DNA from: Bdellovibrionales bacterium
GTDB lineage: Bacteria; Bdellovibrionota; Bdellovibrionia; Bdellovibrionales; UBA1609
Assembly: GCA_014323935.1 (NCBI GenBank)
Contig: JACOND010000002.1
Span: 118,691-182,690, forward strand
Direction of reading: 5' to 3'
Length of the DNA: 64,000 bases
Both the position numbers and the translations under genes were made by a program. Shown in pieces: positions 42,368 to 55,900 of the stretch (positions within the stretch are counted from its first letter, which is position 1; every line of letters starts with the position of its first letter). The notes under the pieces were generated by a model. That model was not told the origin of the DNA. It searched no databases and saw nothing but the letters and a program-made list of their open reading frames with translations.

Positions 42368-44734
42368 TTAAGCCACAGTATCTTTTATTTCTTCATTAGA
42401 AAAATACTCTCCTAATTTTGATTTAGAAGCGGGTTCAAAAAGAAGAACATGTTTAAAAACTTCAGATAAATGAGATACAAGTATAATTTTCATGCTCTGT
42501 CTTATTTCAACAGGAACCTCATCTAAATCTTTTAAATTTTTATCAGGTAAAATCACTGTTTGAATACCATTGTTAAAAGCAGCTAAGACTTTTTCTTTAA
42601 TACCTCCTACAGGTAAAACGCGACCAGATAAAGTGATTTCACCTGTCATTGCTAAAGTGTTTTTAATAGGAACATCTGTAACTAAAGAAAGTAAGGAACT
42701 CGCTATAGCTATTCCTGCTGAAGGTCCATCTTTAGGAACAGCTCCTCCTGGAACATGAATATGAATTTCATGTTTATCAAAAGAAATCTGTTTCAAATTC
42801 ATTTTCTGAACATAAGATTTAATATAAGATAATGAAGCTTGAGCCGACTCTCTCATAACTTCCCCGAGTTTTCCTGTTAAAATAAGATTAGATTTTTGAC
42901 TTTTAACCTTGATAGATTCAATAGGGAGAACTTCTCCTCCCGCTTCTGTCCAGGCTAAACCTGTTACAAATCCAATTTCTGGAGTCTTTAAATTTTCCTC
43001 TTTGTAAAAAAGAGGAGAACCTAAAAAGCTTTCAACTTGTTTTTTATTAAAAAACTGTTTTTCTTTTTCTCCTAAAACAAATTTTTTAGCTGTTTTTCTG
43101 CAAAGACTAGCTAAACTGCGACTTAAATTCCTCAATCCCGCTTCTCTCGTATAAGATTGAATTAAAAAATTAAGAGCAGAAGGTTCTAAGTTAATATGCT
43201 CTTTTGGTAAACCATTATTTTCTAATTCTTTTGAGATTAAATATTTATTCACAATCTGTTTCTTTTCTTCTAAAGTATAACCAGGTAAACGAATCACCTC
43301 TAAACGATCCCTCAAAGCAGGAGGAATGTTTTGAATTAAATTAGCTGTTGCAATAAAAAAGACTTGAGATAAATCAAAATCTACATTTAAATAATGATCT
43401 CTAAAGGTTTTATTTTGCTCTTGATCTAAAACTTCAAGCAGAGCAGCACTAGGATCTCCTTTAAAATCAGAACAAAGTTTATCTATTTCATCTAAAACAA
43501 TAACCGGATTTTTTGTTTTACAAGTTTTAAGGGCTTGAATGATTCGACCTGGCATAGAACCTACATAAGTCCTGCGATGACCTCGAATCTCTGATTCATC
43601 TTTGACTCCTCCTAGAGATATACGGTGATAAGTTCGACCTAAAGCTTTTGCAACACTTCGACCTAAGGATGTTTTTCCAACTCCAGGAGGTCCGGCAAAA
43701 CAAAGAATAGGTCCTTTTAAAGCATTAGGTTTTAAATGACAAACAGCTAAAAATTCTAAAATTCTTTCTTTTATTTTTTCAAGCCCATGATGATCTTCAT
43801 TCAATATTCTCTCTGCATTTTTAATATCTAAGTTATCTTCACTTACATCATTCCATGGAAGATCTAAAATCCAATCCAAATAATTTCTTATAATACTTGC
43901 TTCTGAACTTTCCATATGCATTTTTTCTAAACGGTTCAATTGCCTTAAAGTTTCTTTTTTTACAAACCCCGGTAAATCTTTTTGATCTAAATTCTCTTTA
44001 TAGTTTCTCACTTCTTCTTTTTTATAAGGATTTAAAGTTTTATGAGAATTTAAATTCTCAGAAGAAGGAGAAAGAGAATGAGATAAAGGATTTTTAATTA
44101 AACTCTTCAGCCGCCCCTGAAGATTTGACATTTCCAAATCCTCTTTAAAGATTCGGTGAGTTTCTTTAAGTCTTTCTTCAACATCTGATATTTCTAAAAA
44201 CTTTTGAAGAGTTTTTGTATTCACCTCTAACTGAGAAACCAACATCTCACAAAAAGAACTTGGATCTTCAACTGTTCTCAAAACTGTTACTGTTTGTTGA
44301 GATAAACTTTCTAATTTATCTAAAGATTGTTTTATATCCTCAAACAAAAGCTTTTGTCTTTCAGAAAATTTTACTTCCCTTTCTTTAAAAGATTTTAAAT
44401 GAACAAAACCATCCTTTTCTAAACTTTCAATTCTTGCTTTATAGAGGCCTTGCACCAATATTTTTAAAGAATTTTCAGCATTGAGTTTTTTTATTCTCAT
44501 AACTAAAGCAACACAACCGGTTTTATAAACTTCTTTTGCATCCTTTAAAGGAGGGGAATCTTTTAAACAAGATAAAAAAACCAACTGTTTACCTTCAAAA
44601 GCTTTTTGCACCAGCTTTTTAGCTGACTCTGTATTGATATAAACAGAAAGTATAGACTGTGGGAAAATCACAGTATCTTTTAAAGAAATCAAAGGTAATT
44701 TTGTTGCACCAATATGTTTTTCATTCATAATCAA
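42368..44734 (-). CDS. lon: ATP-dependent protease La (Lon)
   Basis: GPPGVGKTSLGRSVA, RTYVGSMPGRIIQ, VLDEIDKL, catalytic 'PKDGPSAGIAIASSL' and K in 'LPVGGIKEKVLAA'. Confidence 0.97.
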   Translation of the reverse strand: MIMNEKHIGATKLPLISLKDTVIFPQSILSVYINTESAKKLVQKAFEGKQLVFLSCLKDSPPLKDAKEVYKTGCVALVMRIKKLNAENSLKILVQGLYKARIESLEKDGFVHLKSFKEREVKFSERQKLLFEDIKQSLDKLESLSQQTVTVLRTVEDPSSFCEMLVSQLEVNTKTLQKFLEISDVEERLKETHRIFKEDLEMSNLQGRLKSLIKNPLSHSLSPSSENLNSHKTLNPYKKEEVRNYKENLDQKDLPGFVKKETLRQLNRLEKMHMESSEASIIRNYLDWILDLPWNDVSEDNLDIKNAERILNEDHHGLEKIKERILEFLAVCHLKPNALKGPILCFAGPPGVGKTSLGRSVAKALGRTYHRISLGGVKDESEIRGHRRTYVGSMPGRIIQALKTCKTKNPVIVLDEIDKLCSDFKGDPSAALLEVLDQEQNKTFRDHYLNVDFDLSQVFFIATANLIQNIPPALRDRLEVIRLPGYTLEEKKQIVNKYLISKELENNGLPKEHINLEPSALNFLIQSYTREAGLRNLSRSLASLCRKTAKKFVLGEKEKQFFNKKQVESFLGSPLFYKEENLKTPEIGFVTGLAWTEAGGEVLPIESIKVKSQKSNLILTGKLGEVMRESAQASLSYIKSYVQKMNLKQISFDKHEIHIHVPGGAVPKDGPSAGIAIASSLLSLVTDVPIKNTLAMTGEITLSGRVLPVGGIKEKVLAAFNNGIQTVILPDKNLKDLDEVPVEIRQSMKIILVSHLSEVFKHVLLFEPASKSKLGEYFSNEEIKDTVA

Positions 44735-44888
44735 CTCCTTTACCTTTTTAATCGGAGACTTTTAGAAAAGCTTTAGGGGATAGAGGTCTAGTTTTTAAGT
44801 TTTGATAAATACAGACCTTTAGCAGATACTGAAAAACATATTCATTAAAAAAATAATCCTTTTGAAAAAGTTTAGATAATTTATTACT

Positions 44889-46799
44889 TTAAGGTTTAGC
44901 TGATATTTTGTACACCTGTACAGGATATTGAAAAACCTGATCTTTTGAAACAGACAAAGTGCCATAAGCTCCTTTAAAATTTTTAATCTGACTCAATCTA
45001 TTTTTTAACTTCAAACGAGATGTATCTTTAATATTTAAAGCTTTTTTTAAAAAAACAGTTGTATTATAAGCTTTTTGTTCAAAATGACCAGGAACTTGAT
45101 TGTAATTTTTAATAAATTCCCTATAAAACAAGCTTTGGTTTTTTTGTTTTTCAAGATTAACAAAAACAATAGAAAAATCTTTACTAGGTTTAATCTGATT
45201 TACATTCCATAAATTCAAACCCACTAAATAAATATCTTTTAAACCAAAATATTTAAGATAATCTTGTATTTTTAAAAGACTTTTTGAAGAATCAGGAATA
45301 AAAAGAGCTGAAAAATCTTTTTTAAAGCTCAACACATTTTCAGGCTTCAATTTCTTAGAACGAGGGGATAAAGAAGGATTCTCCTTTAATATCTGTTTTT
45401 TTAATTTTTCAAATTCCTCTCTTCTACCTCTTAACGTAAGGTGAAGAATTTCTTTAACTTCTTCTTTAAAATCAACCTCATCTAATTTATATTCTACTTT
45501 CCTTGTAATAAGTCCTCCGGTTTGTTGAAAACTCTCTTCAAAAAAATCCTTATATTTTTTTCCATAAGAATCATCGGGATACATGATAGCTACTTTTTTT
45601 ATTTTTAATTTTTCTCTTAGTTCTTGAATAAGAGGAGTTAATAGTTGCTTAGAATTCACTGCATTTTGAAAAACAAAACTTCTATTTTTAGTTAATCCAG
45701 GATCTTGTGAAAATAGCACAGTAGGGATAAAAAATTCTTCGGCTTTTTCTGCCATAACTTCAGCGACCTCACTACTTAAACCTCCTATTAAAGCCGTTAC
45801 ATGATGTTTATAAAAAAAATCTTCTATGTGAGTTCTTACAACATCTCTATGATTCTTACTATCTACAACAAGAAGTTGAAAAGGGCTGTCTTTATCTATA
45901 TTAAAACCTAAAACCAAAGCTCTTAAAATTTTTTCACCCAAGAGCTTTCTTTTTCCACTTAGAGGCAAAATAACTCCTATTAAAGTAGGGTTGGTTTTGT
46001 TAATTTTTTGTATTAAAGTTAAAGTCACTCTTATTTTTTTTTTAAGCGGTTCAAAAAGAAGAGAAGATAAAGCTTTATTTAATTTTTTTTCTGCTAAAGC
46101 AAACTGTTTATTTTCAAAATAGTAAAAACCAATCTTATAATTCAAATAAGAACTAAATTCAGGGAATAAATGAGCTTTTAAAGCATAATTTAATTTTTCT
46201 TTAAAAGGCATTTTATCAATCAATTTAATACCTTTTAATAACCATTTTTTTTTCTCAAAAACATGAGTTTCTAATTCTGATAAAGAAGAAAAAATCATTA
46301 GCTTTTCTTTCTTCCAATTTTTTTTATTTTTTATCAAATCCCACTGTAAAAGAAGAGCTTTTCTTTTATCCTCTTTTTTCACTTTAGAGTTTTTTATAAA
46401 CTTTTGTAAATTTTCAAAAGCAAGAGATACTTTTTTCATCTTAAAATAACATTTTGCTGATTCTCGGTAAGCTCTCCATGACGGACTATAAAAAAAAGAA
46501 GATTTAACAATTTTATGATAAATCAAACAAGCTCTTTTGTTGTTGTTGTTTTCTAAAAATAAATCAGCTTTTAAAAAATAAGCTAAAAGAGCGATTTGCT
46601 TATCTTGATTTTCTTTAATAAATTGATCGATCTGTTCAATTCGTTTTTCAAAAGGAAGGTCTTTTTGATTTTTTATTTGTGTCCAACTCATTTCTAGATT
46701 CGAAGAAGGTTGCTGTGATTTTTTCTTCTCATTCACGGAAGATTTTTCTATTAAATGACAAGAGACTAAAAAAAAGGAAAAGAAAAAGAATTTTTTCAT
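44889..46799 (-). CDS. TPR plus type 1 periplasmic-binding-fold lipoprotein (LpoA/Peripla_BP_6-like)
   Basis: Lipobox FFFSFFLVSC; 'GVILPLSGKRKLLGEKILRALVLGF', 'ALIGGLSSEVAEVMAEKAEE', 'VAIMYPDDSYGKKY'. Confidence 0.75.
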   Translation of the reverse strand: MKKFFFFSFFLVSCHLIEKSSVNEKKKSQQPSSNLEMSWTQIKNQKDLPFEKRIEQIDQFIKENQDKQIALLAYFLKADLFLENNNNKRACLIYHKIVKSSFFYSPSWRAYRESAKCYFKMKKVSLAFENLQKFIKNSKVKKEDKRKALLLQWDLIKNKKNWKKEKLMIFSSLSELETHVFEKKKWLLKGIKLIDKMPFKEKLNYALKAHLFPEFSSYLNYKIGFYYFENKQFALAEKKLNKALSSLLFEPLKKKIRVTLTLIQKINKTNPTLIGVILPLSGKRKLLGEKILRALVLGFNIDKDSPFQLLVVDSKNHRDVVRTHIEDFFYKHHVTALIGGLSSEVAEVMAEKAEEFFIPTVLFSQDPGLTKNRSFVFQNAVNSKQLLTPLIQELREKLKIKKVAIMYPDDSYGKKYKDFFEESFQQTGGLITRKVEYKLDEVDFKEEVKEILHLTLRGRREEFEKLKKQILKENPSLSPRSKKLKPENVLSFKKDFSALFIPDSSKSLLKIQDYLKYFGLKDIYLVGLNLWNVNQIKPSKDFSIVFVNLEKQKNQSLFYREFIKNYNQVPGHFEQKAYNTTVFLKKALNIKDTSRLKLKNRLSQIKNFKGAYGTLSVSKDQVFQYPVQVYKISAKP

Positions 46800-47731
46800 A
46801 AAGAATGATATTGGACTTTAAGTTTTTGAACCTGTTTTTGAAACTTTAAAACCTTGGGATATAAAAAAGAATTCTTACTTAATTCTTCAATATACTGTTT
46901 TTTTTCTTTGAGAGAAAGATTTTTCATAACTTCTTTTATATCTAATCTTGAATCTAAAGGATAATCTATCAAAATTTTTATAAATAAATCTCCTTTTTCT
47001 CCCTTTAAATTCTTATAAAGTCCTAAACCTTTAACTTGTAACATCTGTTTATCTAAAAGCGGAGGCTTCACTTGAAGCTTTAAAGTACTATAGGGAGATA
47101 AGGTTTTCAACTCTTTATCTTGAAAAGCAGAAACAACAGAAATAGGTTGCTCTAAAATTAAATCATAAGCATTATCTAGCAACTTAAACAGACTGTGAGG
47201 ATGAAAAATAATTTTAACATAAAGGTCTCCAAATTCACCTAAACCTTCTGTTCCACCTTCCCCTTTAAACATCAAACGTGTTTTCTCTTTTGTCCCTACA
47301 GGAATTTGAAAAGAAAAAGAACTTTTCTTTTTTTTTCCATTAATAGGTTTAAAATAACAAATCTTCTTTTGAAGAGATTGACACACTTCTTCTAAGGAAA
47401 CTTTAACACAAACTTCTAAATCAATACCCTTTTCAATTTGAACTCTTGAATCGAGAAAAGGAGAAGGATTTAAAAATAATTTTTTAAATCCTTCTTTCTT
47501 TTTTAATTTTATATCAAATGATCTTCTTTTTTTTGGATCTCTTAAAACTTCCCAAGCTGAATTAAGTTGCTGAAATTTTTTTTCTGATAAACGATTCCCC
47601 CTATTTTTATCTGGATGATAAATCTTAGCTAAGCTTAAAAAAGCTTTTTTTATCTCCTCTTGTGTAGCTGAAGAAGATACATTTAAGACCAAGTAATAAT
47701 TAACAAGAGCTTCTTTTTCATCAGACATCAT
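46796..47731 (-). CDS. DnaJ/CbpA-like co-chaperone
   Basis: J domain 'YYLVLNVSSSATQEEIKKAFLSLAKIYHPDKNRGN..EKKFQQLNSAWEVLRDPKKR' and DnaJ C-terminal domain. Confidence 0.93.
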   Translation of the reverse strand: MMSDEKEALVNYYLVLNVSSSATQEEIKKAFLSLAKIYHPDKNRGNRLSEKKFQQLNSAWEVLRDPKKRRSFDIKLKKKEGFKKLFLNPSPFLDSRVQIEKGIDLEVCVKVSLEEVCQSLQKKICYFKPINGKKKKSSFSFQIPVGTKEKTRLMFKGEGGTEGLGEFGDLYVKIIFHPHSLFKLLDNAYDLILEQPISVVSAFQDKELKTLSPYSTLKLQVKPPLLDKQMLQVKGLGLYKNLKGEKGDLFIKILIDYPLDSRLDIKEVMKNLSLKEKKQYIEELSKNSFLYPKVLKFQKQVQKLKVQYHSL

Positions 47732-47733
47732 TT

Positions 47734-48423
47734 TTAAACTTTTTTAGAGACAGACACTTGAGCCGGTCTTATAATTTTATCATGAAATTTATAAGCTTTT
47801 TTATAAGTCTCTATAACATGATCTTCTGGTATATTTGAATTCTCTATATAATTTAAAGCTTCTTGATAAGAGGGATCAAAAAGCTTACCTTTAGGATCTA
47901 AAATCTCAATTCCAAATTTTTTGAAAAGCTTTGCTAACTTTTTCTGAATCATTTTAAGACCTTTTTGCAAATCTTCAACTGATTTCTGATCTAAAGACAC
48001 AAATAAAGCTCGATCTAAATCATCTAACACTTCTGTCGCTAATTCAGATATAAATTCTTCTCCCGAATAACGAAGAAGATTTAATCTTTCTTCTGCAACC
48101 CTTTTTTTATAGTTTTCAAACTCAGCTCTAAGATACAAAAATTCCGTTTCTGACTTTTTTAGTTGATCACTTAAAAGCTCTTTTTCTTTTCTTAGTTTTT
48201 CTTGAGAATCTGTCTTAAAATCTTTTTTAAAAGAATCTTTTTTTTTCTTTAAAGAAAAAGGATGTGAAATATTTTCATTTAAAATCCTTTTTGACTTTTT
48301 AACTGAATTCTCTTTTGAATCTTTACTCTTTTTATGTATTACAGTTGCTTCATCCTTTTTTTTCGATAAATCTTCCCGCTTTTTCTCTAACTTAATAAGC
48401 TTCTTGTCTTTATCAGAATCCAT
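47734..48423 (-). CDS. grpE: GrpE nucleotide exchange factor
   Basis: 'FLYLRAEFENYKKRVAEER', 'GIEILDPKGKLFDPSYQEAL', 'YKFHDKIIRPAQVSVSK'. Confidence 0.93.
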   Translation of the reverse strand: MDSDKDKKLIKLEKKREDLSKKKDEATVIHKKSKDSKENSVKKSKRILNENISHPFSLKKKKDSFKKDFKTDSQEKLRKEKELLSDQLKKSETEFLYLRAEFENYKKRVAEERLNLLRYSGEEFISELATEVLDDLDRALFVSLDQKSVEDLQKGLKMIQKKLAKLFKKFGIEILDPKGKLFDPSYQEALNYIENSNIPEDHVIETYKKAYKFHDKIIRPAQVSVSKKV

Positions 48424-48580
48424 AAAATAAGCTCCTTATTATTTTTATTTCTTATTCTTTTCATAAGAGAAATATTTAAATTCAACCCCTTTTGCTTGAA
48501 ATTTAATCAAAAAAGCTCTGTTTTTCAAGAAAAAAAGTCTAATTTTAGATTCTTACTATAAAAACCTTTAAAATTAAGGT

Positions 48581-49099
48581 ATGTCTTTTCCAAAGGAAGT
48601 TTCTTTTAAAGAATATCTCTGTCAAGAACTATCTACTTATCACATTCCTTTAACCTTAAAAAATTATTTGATTGAACTTTTATCTTTTTATTTGAGATCT
48701 GAACATTTTTTTCAAAAAAAACAAGGTACTAGAAAATATCATGAAAAAAATCTTACGGAGATTTATATGAAAATTCAAAACACTAAAAACACTCAAGAAA
48801 AAATATACCTCCTTAAAACTATAGGTGATTTTAGTTTATGTCTCAGTGGTTTTTTTAGAGAATCCATTAAAAGACAAATACTTAACGTAAGTTACTATGA
48901 AGAGATTGGACAATCCTCTTATTACCTTGTAAGTAAAAACCATGATAAAAATTCCTCGCTTTTTAAAGGTTTAGCTAAAAACTTTAAATTTCTATCTAAA
49001 GTTTTATTTACTTTTCAAAAACAAACCCACTCCCTACAAAAATCCCCCTATCTTTTAAATTTTACAAAAAAACCAAATCTTTCAAAAAAAATTAAATAA
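48581..49099 (+). CDS. Hypothetical protein
   Basis: Good ORF, no recognised motif. Confidence 0.5.
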   Translation: MSFPKEVSFKEYLCQELSTYHIPLTLKNYLIELLSFYLRSEHFFQKKQGTRKYHEKNLTEIYMKIQNTKNTQEKIYLLKTIGDFSLCLSGFFRESIKRQILNVSYYEEIGQSSYYLVSKNHDKNSSLFKGLAKNFKFLSKVLFTFQKQTHSLQKSPYLLNFTKKPNLSKKIK

Positions 49100-49188
49100 A
49101 GTTAAAGAAAAATAGTCGTTTCTATTATTTTTTCTCATCGAGAAAAAAGGGTTTTATTTTCCAATATTTTCTTGTAACTTTAAGATCT

Positions 49189-49440
49189 ATGTTTGGCTTA
49201 GGATTTACAGAAATTTTATTTATTACTTTAATAGCTTTTCTGGTATTTGGTCCTCAAAAATTTCCTTCTGTTGTAAAAAAATTAATACAATTACTAAATG
49301 AACTTAAAGCTACTGTTTCAGACGTAAATTCTGAGTTTTATGACATTAAAAAAGATGTCAAACAAGACTTGAACAATCTAGAAAAAGAAGTCAAGGAAAA
49401 TTTAAACCTCTTAGAAGAAAAGAAAAAAACAAAAAAATAG
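49189..49440 (+). CDS. tatA: Twin-arginine translocase TatA/TatB-family subunit
   Basis: MFGLGFTEILFITLIAFLVFGPQKFPSVVKKL. Confidence 0.88.
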   Translation: MFGLGFTEILFITLIAFLVFGPQKFPSVVKKLIQLLNELKATVSDVNSEFYDIKKDVKQDLNNLEKEVKENLNLLEEKKKTKK

Positions 49441-49449
49441 TATTTTTCT

Positions 49450-50169
49450 ATGGATAAAAAAGATTTTACTTTTTCTGAACATCTCAGCGAATTAAGAGAT
49501 CGCATGATAAAAGTTTTAATTTGTATCACATTAGGTTTTATTGTTAGTTATTTTTTCAGTGAATTTATTATCTCTCTTATAACTAAGCCTATCAGTCCTT
49601 ATCTATCTGCAACAGAAGGTAAACTTATTTTTATTTCTCCTTTTGAAAAATTTTTCTCTTATCTCATGGTGAGTTTATTTTCATCCTTTGTTATATCCTC
49701 TCCTTTTTGGTTTTATCACATTTGGAAGTTCATCTCTCCAGGTCTTTATAAAAAAGAAAAAAAAAGGACTCTTCTTTTTAGCTTTTCTAGTTTTTTCCTT
49801 TTTATCTCAGGTATTTTCTTTGTTTACTTTATTGTTTACCCTCTGTCTTTTCGTTTTTTATTTAATTTTGGAGGGGAGGAAATCCCCTATATCTCTTTAA
49901 AACCTTATCTTTCTTTTTTTTTAAGAACCGCCTTTATTTTTGGTTTCGTTTTTGAACTTCCTATTTTTTTAATAGGAATTTTAAATTTAAACATTTTAAG
50001 CCCTAAAGATTTAAAAAAAGCGAGACCTTATGTTATAACTTCCATTGCGGTTTTATCAGCTATAATAACTCCACCGGATGTTTTTAGTATGCTTTTTATG
50101 ATGCTTCCTCTCTATTTACTTTTTGAAATCTCTCTTTGGATAGGACAGAAGTTTTTTTATAAAAATTAA
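49450..50169 (+). CDS. tatC: Sec-independent translocase TatC
   Basis: FSEHLSELRDRMIKV, ISPFEKFFSYLMVSLF, FELPIFLIGILN, TPPDVFSMLFMMLPLYLLFEISL. Confidence 0.95.
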   Translation: MDKKDFTFSEHLSELRDRMIKVLICITLGFIVSYFFSEFIISLITKPISPYLSATEGKLIFISPFEKFFSYLMVSLFSSFVISSPFWFYHIWKFISPGLYKKEKKRTLLFSFSSFFLFISGIFFVYFIVYPLSFRFLFNFGGEEIPYISLKPYLSFFLRTAFIFGFVFELPIFLIGILNLNILSPKDLKKARPYVITSIAVLSAIITPPDVFSMLFMMLPLYLLFEISLWIGQKFFYKN

Positions 50170-50188
50170 AGTTTCATTCTAAGTTTTC

Positions 50189-51628
50189 TTAAATTTTCTC
50201 AAGCTGAAAATTCTCTAATCTCAAGGAAGGCTTAGATTCTAAAATAAGATGAGTAGAAAATTTTTTATAAAAAAAATTTAGAGTTTTAGATTCTTTTTCT
50301 TCTACATATTTTTTAATGTCCGGATGACATAAAATCTTAATTTTTTGTTTTCTTCTAAAAAAAGAATTTCTTTGAGAGACGAATTGTTCTGCTTTTAAAA
50401 AAATATCTATAACTAAAGTAGCAATGTTTTTTTTACGACCTGTACCTCCACAGAGATTACAAGTTTCCGTCATAAATTGAGACAGAGAATTTTCACTTCG
50501 CTTCCTTGTGATTTGCACCATTCCTAACTCTCCCATCTTAAAAACTTTAGGATAATGTTTATCTCCCTTTAATCCTTGTTCCAAGCAAGTCACTACTTTT
50601 TCACCATCTTCTGCTTTCTCCATATCTACAAAATCCACTAAAATAATTCCTCCTAAATGTCTAATTTGAATCTGCTCTGCTATTTTTTTTGCGGCTTCTA
50701 AATTAAGTTCCAGTAAATTCTCTGACAATTGTTTATCTCCTTTAAACCTTCCAGAATTCACATCAATCACAGTAAAAGCTTCTAACTCTTCAAAAATTAA
50801 AAAACCACCATTTTTTAAGGAGACTTTTTTTTGACTCGCTTGCCTTAATTGAGATTCTAAGTGATAGTCTTCAAAAAGCGAGATGGTATCTTTATAAAAC
50901 TCTACTTTTTTAGCTAAATCAGAACGAAAAAATTTTAACCAAGCAACTATTTTTTTATACATTTTTTTATCATCTACAAAACATTTTTCTATATCATAAG
51001 ATAATCTATCTGTGAGATATCTTAAAGTGGGATCTTCCCCTTCTTGAAGTTGACTTAATTCCTTTTGTTCCTGAAATTTTTTTTTCAAAGCCTTCCACTT
51101 TTCCTCCAGCTTTTTTAATTCTTCAAAAAGAACGGATTCTTTTTGATCTTTAGCTAAAGTCCGAATGATCAGAGAACCTTCTATGTCTTTTTCCTCAAAC
51201 ATTTTTAAAAGCCTCTTTCTGTCTTCTTCTTTATTAATTTGTCTAGATACACTTACTTTATTCCTTTGCTGAGGAATATAAACTAAAAACAAACCTGATA
51301 AAGAGATCTCTTCACTCAGGCGAACTCCTTTTTTGCGAAAAGTATCTGCTTTGATTTGAACTAAAACCTCTTGATTGAGTTTTAAAACTGTAGAAAGGTC
51401 TTTGTTTTTCCCAGCCAGATCTTTACCATACAAAAAACCAGATCGCTCTAAACCTAAATCCACAAAGGCAAAATTTAAACTCTTATTGATATTAGTAACT
51501 CGACCTTTATATAAAGCCCCCACTTGAGAAGGAGAATGATCTCTATGATAAAAAACTTGTTTAAGTTGTCCTTTTTCTACACAAGCAATACGAATTTGAT
51601 AGGGTCTAACATTAATAAAAATTTCCAT
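50189..51628 (-). CDS. rng: Ribonuclease E/G family
   Basis: S1-like 'LYKGRVTNINKSLNFAFVDLGLERSGFLYGKDL'; 'FTVIDVNSGRF', 'QIRHLGGIILVDFVDM', Zn-link CNLCGGTG. Confidence 0.94.
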   Translation of the reverse strand: MEIFINVRPYQIRIACVEKGQLKQVFYHRDHSPSQVGALYKGRVTNINKSLNFAFVDLGLERSGFLYGKDLAGKNKDLSTVLKLNQEVLVQIKADTFRKKGVRLSEEISLSGLFLVYIPQQRNKVSVSRQINKEEDRKRLLKMFEEKDIEGSLIIRTLAKDQKESVLFEELKKLEEKWKALKKKFQEQKELSQLQEGEDPTLRYLTDRLSYDIEKCFVDDKKMYKKIVAWLKFFRSDLAKKVEFYKDTISLFEDYHLESQLRQASQKKVSLKNGGFLIFEELEAFTVIDVNSGRFKGDKQLSENLLELNLEAAKKIAEQIQIRHLGGIILVDFVDMEKAEDGEKVVTCLEQGLKGDKHYPKVFKMGELGMVQITRKRSENSLSQFMTETCNLCGGTGRKKNIATLVIDIFLKAEQFVSQRNSFFRRKQKIKILCHPDIKKYVEEKESKTLNFFYKKFSTHLILESKPSLRLENFQLEKI

Positions 51629-51658
51629 TTTTTAGCATTTCTTTTTTAATAAAATTCT

Positions 51659-52051
51659 TTAAAGTTCTAATTGACTTTCCATAAGAAGCTTTTGTTTCTC
51701 TAATTTCTCTCTTTGTGAAGGCTCTAATCTTATATCTTCAAGCTGAAGAAGAATCTTCTTAAGATCTTTTTCTGTTTTTGCTCTGTCAAGACTTTCTTTT
51801 GTCTCAGCAGATTCAGCTAGAATACGCACATTTTCTAATTGAACTTCCAGATAACCCCAACCTAAAGCCAAGCTTTCCCATTTCTCAGAATTTTTAGGAA
51901 GGTATTTTAAAACACCGGCTGTTAAAAGGGAAACTAAAGGAGCATGTAAAGGTAAAATTCCTAAATACCCCTTAACCGAGGGAACAAGTAACTCTTGGCA
52001 CTCTTTGTTTTCTAAAATAGTTTTTTCTGGTGTGAAAATATTTAACCTCAT
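51659..52051 (-). CDS. atpC: ATP synthase epsilon subunit
   Basis: MRLNIFTPEKTILE...VPSVKGYLGILPLHAPLVSLL. Confidence 0.93.
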   Translation of the reverse strand: MRLNIFTPEKTILENKECQELLVPSVKGYLGILPLHAPLVSLLTAGVLKYLPKNSEKWESLALGWGYLEVQLENVRILAESAETKESLDRAKTEKDLKKILLQLEDIRLEPSQREKLEKQKLLMESQLEL

Positions 52052-52073
52052 ATCTTACTCCTATAAAAAATAA

Positions 52074-54342
<2,269 letters not shown>

Positions 54343-54394
54343 ATCTTACTTTTATTAACAATTTTTTAGTTTATTTTTTTAATCATTTTTTATC

Positions 54395-55900
54395 TTATTT
54401 TTTAAAAACCGCATGAAATTCATGTATAAAATCTTCTAATTTTTTCTCTAACTCTGAATTTAACTTTTTTTCTTTTTTTAAAATTTCCAAAAAATCCATA
54501 TGCCTAGATTTCATAAATTCTAAAAATTCTTTTTCAAACTGTGAAACTTGATTAATTTTTAAAGAATCTAAAAAGCCTTTTGTTGCACAAAAAATAGAAA
54601 CTATCTGTTCTTCTACACTTAAAGGACTTGTTTCTTTTTGTTTGAGAATTTCAACCAAACGTTCTCCTCTAGCAAGTTGCTTTTTAGAAGAATCATCTAA
54701 ATCACTTGAAAAAGCAGAAAAAGACTCTAAAGCTCTAAACTGAGCTAAATCTAGTTTTAAAGTACCAGACACTTGTCTCATTCCTTTAATTTGAGCAGCT
54801 CCTCCCACACGAGAAACAGATTTTCCCACATTAATAGCTGGTCTGATATTTTTATAAAATAAATCCGATTCTAAAAAGATTTGCCCATCTGTAATTGAAA
54901 TCACATTGGTAGGAATATAAGCTGAAATATCTCCTGCCTGTGTTTCTACAATAGGTAAAGCCGTTAAAGATCCTCCCCCTTTAGAATCACTCATTTTAGC
55001 TGCCCTTTCTAATAAACGAGAATGAATATAAAACACATCTCCAGGAAAAGCTTCTCGGCCAGGAGGTCTCCTTAAAAGAAGAGAAAGCTGACGGTAAGCC
55101 TGAGCTTGTTTAGTTAAATCATCATAAACAATAAGAGCATGTTCTCCCTTGTCTCTAAAATACTCTGCCATAGCTACACCAGTATAAGGAGCTAAAAACT
55201 GAAGCGGAGCTGGGTCTGAGGCTGTAGCAGAAACAACTGTTGTATATTCCATAGCTCCTGCCTGCCTCAATTTTTCAATAACTGTAGCAAGAGTAGAACG
55301 TTTTTGACCTATAGCCACATAGAAACATTTTACATTCTTTCCTTTTTGATTGATAATTGTATCAATTGCAATAGCCGTTTTACCTGTTTGCCTATCTCCA
55401 ATAATTAACTCTCTTTGTCCTCGCCCAATAGGTATCATAGAATCAATAGCTTTAATCCCTGTTTGAAGAGGTTCACTTACAGGCTGCCGGACGACAATTC
55501 CCGGAGCTTTTTGTTCTAAAGGAATCGAAGTCTTAGTTTTAATCTCACCTAAATCATCTAAAGCTTGCCCTAAAGTATTGACCACTCGACCTAAAAGAGC
55601 TTCTCCAACAGGAACTTGAATAATTTGATTTGTTCTATAAGCTTTATCCCCTTCTTTAATTTCACTTTCTGAACTTAAAAGAACTAAACTTACAACATCT
55701 TGTTCTAAATTTAAAGCTAAAGCCTTAGATCCCTTATCAAAAGAAACGACTTCCCCTAACATTACATTTTTTAAACCATAAGCCCGGCAAATCCCATCAC
55801 CTACAGAAATCACTTGTCCCCATTCAGAAAGATCTAAAGATTTTTCATAATTTTGAATCTGTTTTTTTAAGAGATCTTTAATTTCATCTGCTTGAAACAT
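54395..55900 (-). CDS. atpA: ATP synthase alpha subunit
   Basis: [60 protein letters not shown]. Confidence 0.98.
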   Translation of the reverse strand: MFQADEIKDLLKKQIQNYEKSLDLSEWGQVISVGDGICRAYGLKNVMLGEVVSFDKGSKALALNLEQDVVSLVLLSSESEIKEGDKAYRTNQIIQVPVGEALLGRVVNTLGQALDDLGEIKTKTSIPLEQKAPGIVVRQPVSEPLQTGIKAIDSMIPIGRGQRELIIGDRQTGKTAIAIDTIINQKGKNVKCFYVAIGQKRSTLATVIEKLRQAGAMEYTTVVSATASDPAPLQFLAPYTGVAMAEYFRDKGEHALIVYDDLTKQAQAYRQLSLLLRRPPGREAFPGDVFYIHSRLLERAAKMSDSKGGGSLTALPIVETQAGDISAYIPTNVISITDGQIFLESDLFYKNIRPAINVGKSVSRVGGAAQIKGMRQVSGTLKLDLAQFRALESFSAFSSDLDDSSKKQLARGERLVEILKQKETSPLSVEEQIVSIFCATKGFLDSLKINQVSQFEKEFLEFMKSRHMDFLEILKKEKKLNSELEKKLEDFIHEFHAVFKK